DNA from: Syncephalis fuscata
Taxonomy: Eukaryota; Zoopagomycota; Zoopagomycetes; Zoopagales; Piptocephalidaceae
Reading direction: 5' to 3'
DNA: 64,000 nt
Assembly: GCA_025786725.1 (NCBI GenBank)
Contig: JAHLTZ010000064.1
Span: 1 to 64,000, forward strand
Shown: one piece after another, positions 60,643 to 64,000 of the stretch
Position numbering within the stretch: position 1 is the first letter of the stretch
Layout of the letters: each line of letters begins with the position of its first letter
The notes under the pieces: model-generated
Databases searched by the model: none
Seen by the model: only the letters and a program-made list of their open reading frames with translations
What the model was told of the DNA's origin: nothing
Made by a program: the position numbers and the translations under genes

Positions 60643-63600
60643 TTATAGTTCAATAAGTGATGGGCTAATTGTATGTTGTTGTTGTTGTTCTTGTGGTGGT
60701 GGTGGTGGATAGTTGTATGTATTGGGTGTGCCAATAGGTGCTGGTTGAGGCACAGATGGTAGTGGTGGTAGATTGGGTGCAGTAGGTGCATTGGCCAATA
60801 CTTGATCAATAGTACCACCATTATTTACCTTCCATCCTTGTTGATGAAATGGATTAGAAGGTGTATGTTGATGTTGTGTACGTGTATTACTATGGGGACT
60901 TGCATCTTTATTTGATTCCATAGTAGTATACTGTTGTGGTGGTTGATTATGGTTATTGGTCGAGTGAATGGATTGTGGCACAGGTGTGGTGGTAGTGTTG
61001 GTAGTGGCAGATGGCATAGTATAGGTAGATTGAAGTGTAGGCAATGAACTAGATAAATGATATATTAGTTAATTAATTGGTGTTTATTAGATAAACTTAC
61101 TTGGCTGTTGTATAGCCACCTGTTGATGTAGGATCGGTAAATGATGCTGTTGATTGGCCAGTAGGATGACTATTACTACTATGTTCATTGGTCGTATATC
61201 CACTGGTGGGTGTGGTTGTATTGACTGTATTAATCGGTGGTTGTGGTGGTGCATTGGGTACAGCGGTTGTTGTTGTTGTTGTTGTTGCTGTTGTTGCTGT
61301 TGCTGTTGTTTGATGTGTAGGTGTTGTAGATAAAGTGGCTTGATGATTAACATAGACAGGATTAGATGTATATCCACCTCCACTATTGTTATTAGTAGTA
61401 GGTGTAGGTGTATTTAATCCATTCATTTGATGATCAGTCACCGTATTGGCTGTAGTGTAGGTAGGTTGATTAGAAGCCATTGAATAGATTGGATTGGTAT
61501 GAACAATGGATGTTGATGCCGTTGATTGAGGATAACCAATAGGTGGTTGTGATGGCATGGGTGTGGCTACATAAGATGCTGATACAGCTGGTGATAATTG
61601 AGGTTGTGGATGTGGTTGTTGTGGTATGTGCATCGACTGTGGTGGTTGTCCATTAGGATAATTGGCATTGGTATTGGCATAAGTAGGTGGATATGGTGTA
61701 TCATTTATAGGTAGGGCCTGTGTATAAATGATATTGGCATAAGGTGGATTAGGCATTGGTTGTGGTACTGCCCATCCATTCTGTATTAAATGTTGTTGTT
61801 GTTGTTGTTGTAATCGTAACTGTTGTTGTTGTTGTTGTTGTGCGTGATAAGCGGCCATTTGTTGTTCTTTTAACATTGTATCATATTGTTTTTGGGAAGC
61901 AGTCAGCTTTTCGTGTAATTCAAGATAGGCACCTAATATATTATTAATTGATGATTAATAAACTGTATAAATGGTTATTGGCTTGCTAATAAATAACTTA
62001 CGATGTTTTCTGGCGCTTTCTTCAAGTCCTTTAATCAATTTTGGTCTTAATGATCCTATTTGGTGATTTAATGCCTAATAGCATGATAATGGTGATGATT
62101 ATTAATTTATTGTATCTATATTAATATCCACATACCTGTACTTGACTATCTCCCATAACTGACCCATTAGTTGCCTGGAGTCGTTCTACAAGTGTTGAGA
62201 ATAATACAATATCTCGGCATCTATAGCAGTTAGATCATTGGGATCACGTTTCTGTGTTGACTATATCATACACTAATATGTTAATGGACTAGGCTATATT
62301 ATTGTAATGCTCTATCTATTACCTGAGGAGTAGAGGTGGATCGACTTGGTGGTCGGAAGACGTACGGATACGAGTATCATTACTTTGTGATATATGTGTT
62401 TCTTGTAATGATGCAGCAATGGCCGCGGCTAGATCTGGATCCTCTTCTTCCTCGTCACTCTTCTACTTTTGGTTATTACTCTGTACTATTAGATATTACA
62501 ATGAATATACTTACTTTGGTATGTACTTGTTGTTGTTGTTGTTGTTGCTGTTGTTGTTGTCGAGGTGGTGGTGCGACAGGTCGTGGGCTTGTGATTCTTT
62601 AAGAGATAGTTCAATGGCCCGTTTCATATCCTCATCATCACTGTCGTGGCCTTCTCCAGTCGTGCCAGAAGGTCCAGAGGCAGATTGAGATCCAAGTAAT
62701 AAATGGCCAGTATTTGAGGTATTGCCTGAAGTGGATCTAATGCCTTTAATAGAATGATAACAGCCATGGCATGTTCGCACTTCTTGGTGAATACCAATAT
62801 GAGGAAGTGCTAGTTCATACGATGAACATGGCTGACAGAAGTTTTACCACAATTTCTACAGTGATGCTATATGAACATATATTGGTTTAATTGGTAAGTA
62901 TTTGTATGATATTGTATATTACATTGTATGGCTATTAACTTACCTTTCTGTTGGTAAACGTAAATTGTGTTCGGCATCGTTCACATAATCACTATCTGTC
63001 CAGTCAGGAGGCTAATACAGTTGGTTAGATACAGTCAATATATATATATATGTATATGATATATATCAATAGCAACGTATATATACTACTATTACTTACT
63101 GTCATAGTATCATCATGGATGCATTCGTCTTTTCTAGTTTAGGAAAGATATGTCCTAGATGGAATAAAATAAGTAACTAGTTAATTAAATTCGTAATTCT
63201 TATTAAAAGATAATACCTGATGATACAAGTGCACGATGAACATCACAGACATATGTCAAATCTGATCGTGACTGAAAAGTATGTGACCAATTCTGAATCA
63301 AAGCAAGAATCTTATTACGTACTTCGTTGTGGTGGACTGAAGTAATCGTGTTTAAACGGGTCAGATATATATTTACGTAAAATGGCTATTATGTCAGTCA
63401 ACTTACAGGCTGATTAACAACTCGGTAAGATAATCCATAAAATCTCTGGATGCCACTTCGACCAGAAAGTGATGTCCACCATTCTTGACACAAGTGTCGG
63501 TAAGCTGTAATCCGTTATAGTATGGTTATTATTAAATATTAAGCATAGTTAGCAACCAGTTGGACTGTAATATTCCCTAGCTACCTTTAAGCCTAGCATT

Positions 63601-64000
63601 TGAACATTGGGATTGCGATGACTAATACGCCGCTTAAGTGCGCGGATAGCCGTTCGTGGCTCGACTTGCTTGCCTCGAATGTAATCGCATACATCTAGAC
63701 TTAAAATCAGATCCTCCTGACCTGCTGGCAAATACTCGGAAGTAGCACGGTCTATATAGAAATAGATAGATATGCATATAGTGGCAATTGTAAGTGATTA
63801 GTTGATAATCAACAGTCATATATATATATATATATATATGCATGTATGTATGTTTGTATGTATGTATATATAAGGGGTATACTGCGCTACTATAGAGCAT
63901 TCAACAACCGATAGACTCGCCATAGCAAATAGTACTGGCTATAAGCGGTCATCATAATAGACAGAATGCACGCTGTCAAACCAATACTTACCGACAAGAT
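60643..64000 (-). CDS. VPS27: VPS27/HRS, ESCRT-0 subunit (5' end beyond window; several frame breaks)
   Basis: Exons: 64000-63992 (partial), 63751-63585, 63504-63407, 63336-63217, 63154-63100, 63011-62944, 62866-62515, 62462-62323, 62260-62136, 62074-62002, 61932-61101 and 61048-60643. The VHS domain reads [14 protein letters not shown] ... [33 protein letters not shown] and [14 protein letters not shown]. The FYVE zinc finger ([44 protein letters not shown]) and two UIMs ([30 protein letters not shown]) follow, then a GAT-like helix and a long Gln/Pro/Asn/Thr-rich tail. The protein binds PI3P and ubiquitin on endosomes and recruits ESCRT-I. At least six one-base frame breaks lie between 62.2 and 63.4 kb, each curable by one base in a homopolymer. 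Confidence 0.88.

Noticed and set aside
1-64000. tRNA, rRNA or snRNA genes
   Set aside because: I looked for typical internal promoter and T-loop motifs and saw none I could defend; a covariance-model scan would be decisive.

Overview
This is nuclear DNA of an AT-rich eukaryote. It uses the standard genetic code and has many short introns (about 40-100 nt, usually GTAAGT...TAG, with a few GC-AG). The gene set is fungal in character: a 7TM-RGS receptor, a Bni4/Afr1-type C-terminal domain, a ZIP transporter with a Kex2-like pro-site, PEX11, a wax-synthase-type MBOAT, CUL4, RNF10/Mag2, VPS27, mL38 and an OXLD1-like protein. An early-diverging fungus (Zoopagomycota or Mucoromycota grade) is my best inference; the species cannot be named from this window.

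Layout: 0-4.4 kb, three tandem minus-strand paralogs of an unrecognised 7TM protein showing a gene-conversion tract. 5.6-7.2 kb, repeat A (second copy at 35.6-37.2 kb). 8-9.4 kb, ZIP zinc transporter. 10.3-14.1 kb, CUL4 in 21 exons. 14.9-17.0 kb, NAD kinase with an N-terminal PB1-like domain. 19.87-23.0 kb, the micro-exon gene. 24-26 kb, repeat B (further copies at 29.5-30.3 and 46.5-48.65 kb). 26.2-32.6 kb, a secreted Cys-rich protein, an MBOAT acyltransferase and a Cys-rich TM-SH3 protein. 33.9 kb, a 37-residue ORF. 34.3-35.1 kb, PEX11. 37.6-39.6 kb, 7TM-RGS. 40.1-42.8 kb, RNF10-like E3 ligase, divergent from an OXLD1-like gene at 43.4 kb. 46.2 kb, a perfect foldback element. 50.3-51.5 kb, an unresolved gene. 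52.7-54.2 kb, mL38. 57.0-59.9 kb, Bni4-like protein. 60.6-64.0 kb, VPS27 (runs off the window).

The standout is the gene at 19,873-23,006. One 94-nt exon encodes a signal peptide and a dibasic pro-site. It is followed by 37 micro-exons, 35 of exactly 3 nt and two of 6 nt. They are separated by 38 introns of 63-81 nt, most of them homologous to one another. Every micro-exon sits as AG|NNN|GTAAGT-like, all introns are phase 1, and joining them gives an open frame that ends at a stop completed by the first two bases of the last exon. The result is a 70-residue precursor whose 39-residue mature part has the six-cysteine spacing of a defensin-like (CSalpha-beta) peptide. A gene built almost wholly of single-codon exons is, to my knowledge, undescribed. 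Repeat A contains decayed copies of the 3' end of the same kind of gene, so a family probably exists.

The remaining genes are largely housekeeping: ubiquitin ligases (CUL4, RNF10), endosomal sorting (VPS27), peroxisome division (PEX11), mitochondrial translation (mL38), NADP synthesis, metal uptake and signalling. They form no obvious cluster. Several reading-frame breaks look like one-base losses in short homopolymer runs and may be assembly errors.
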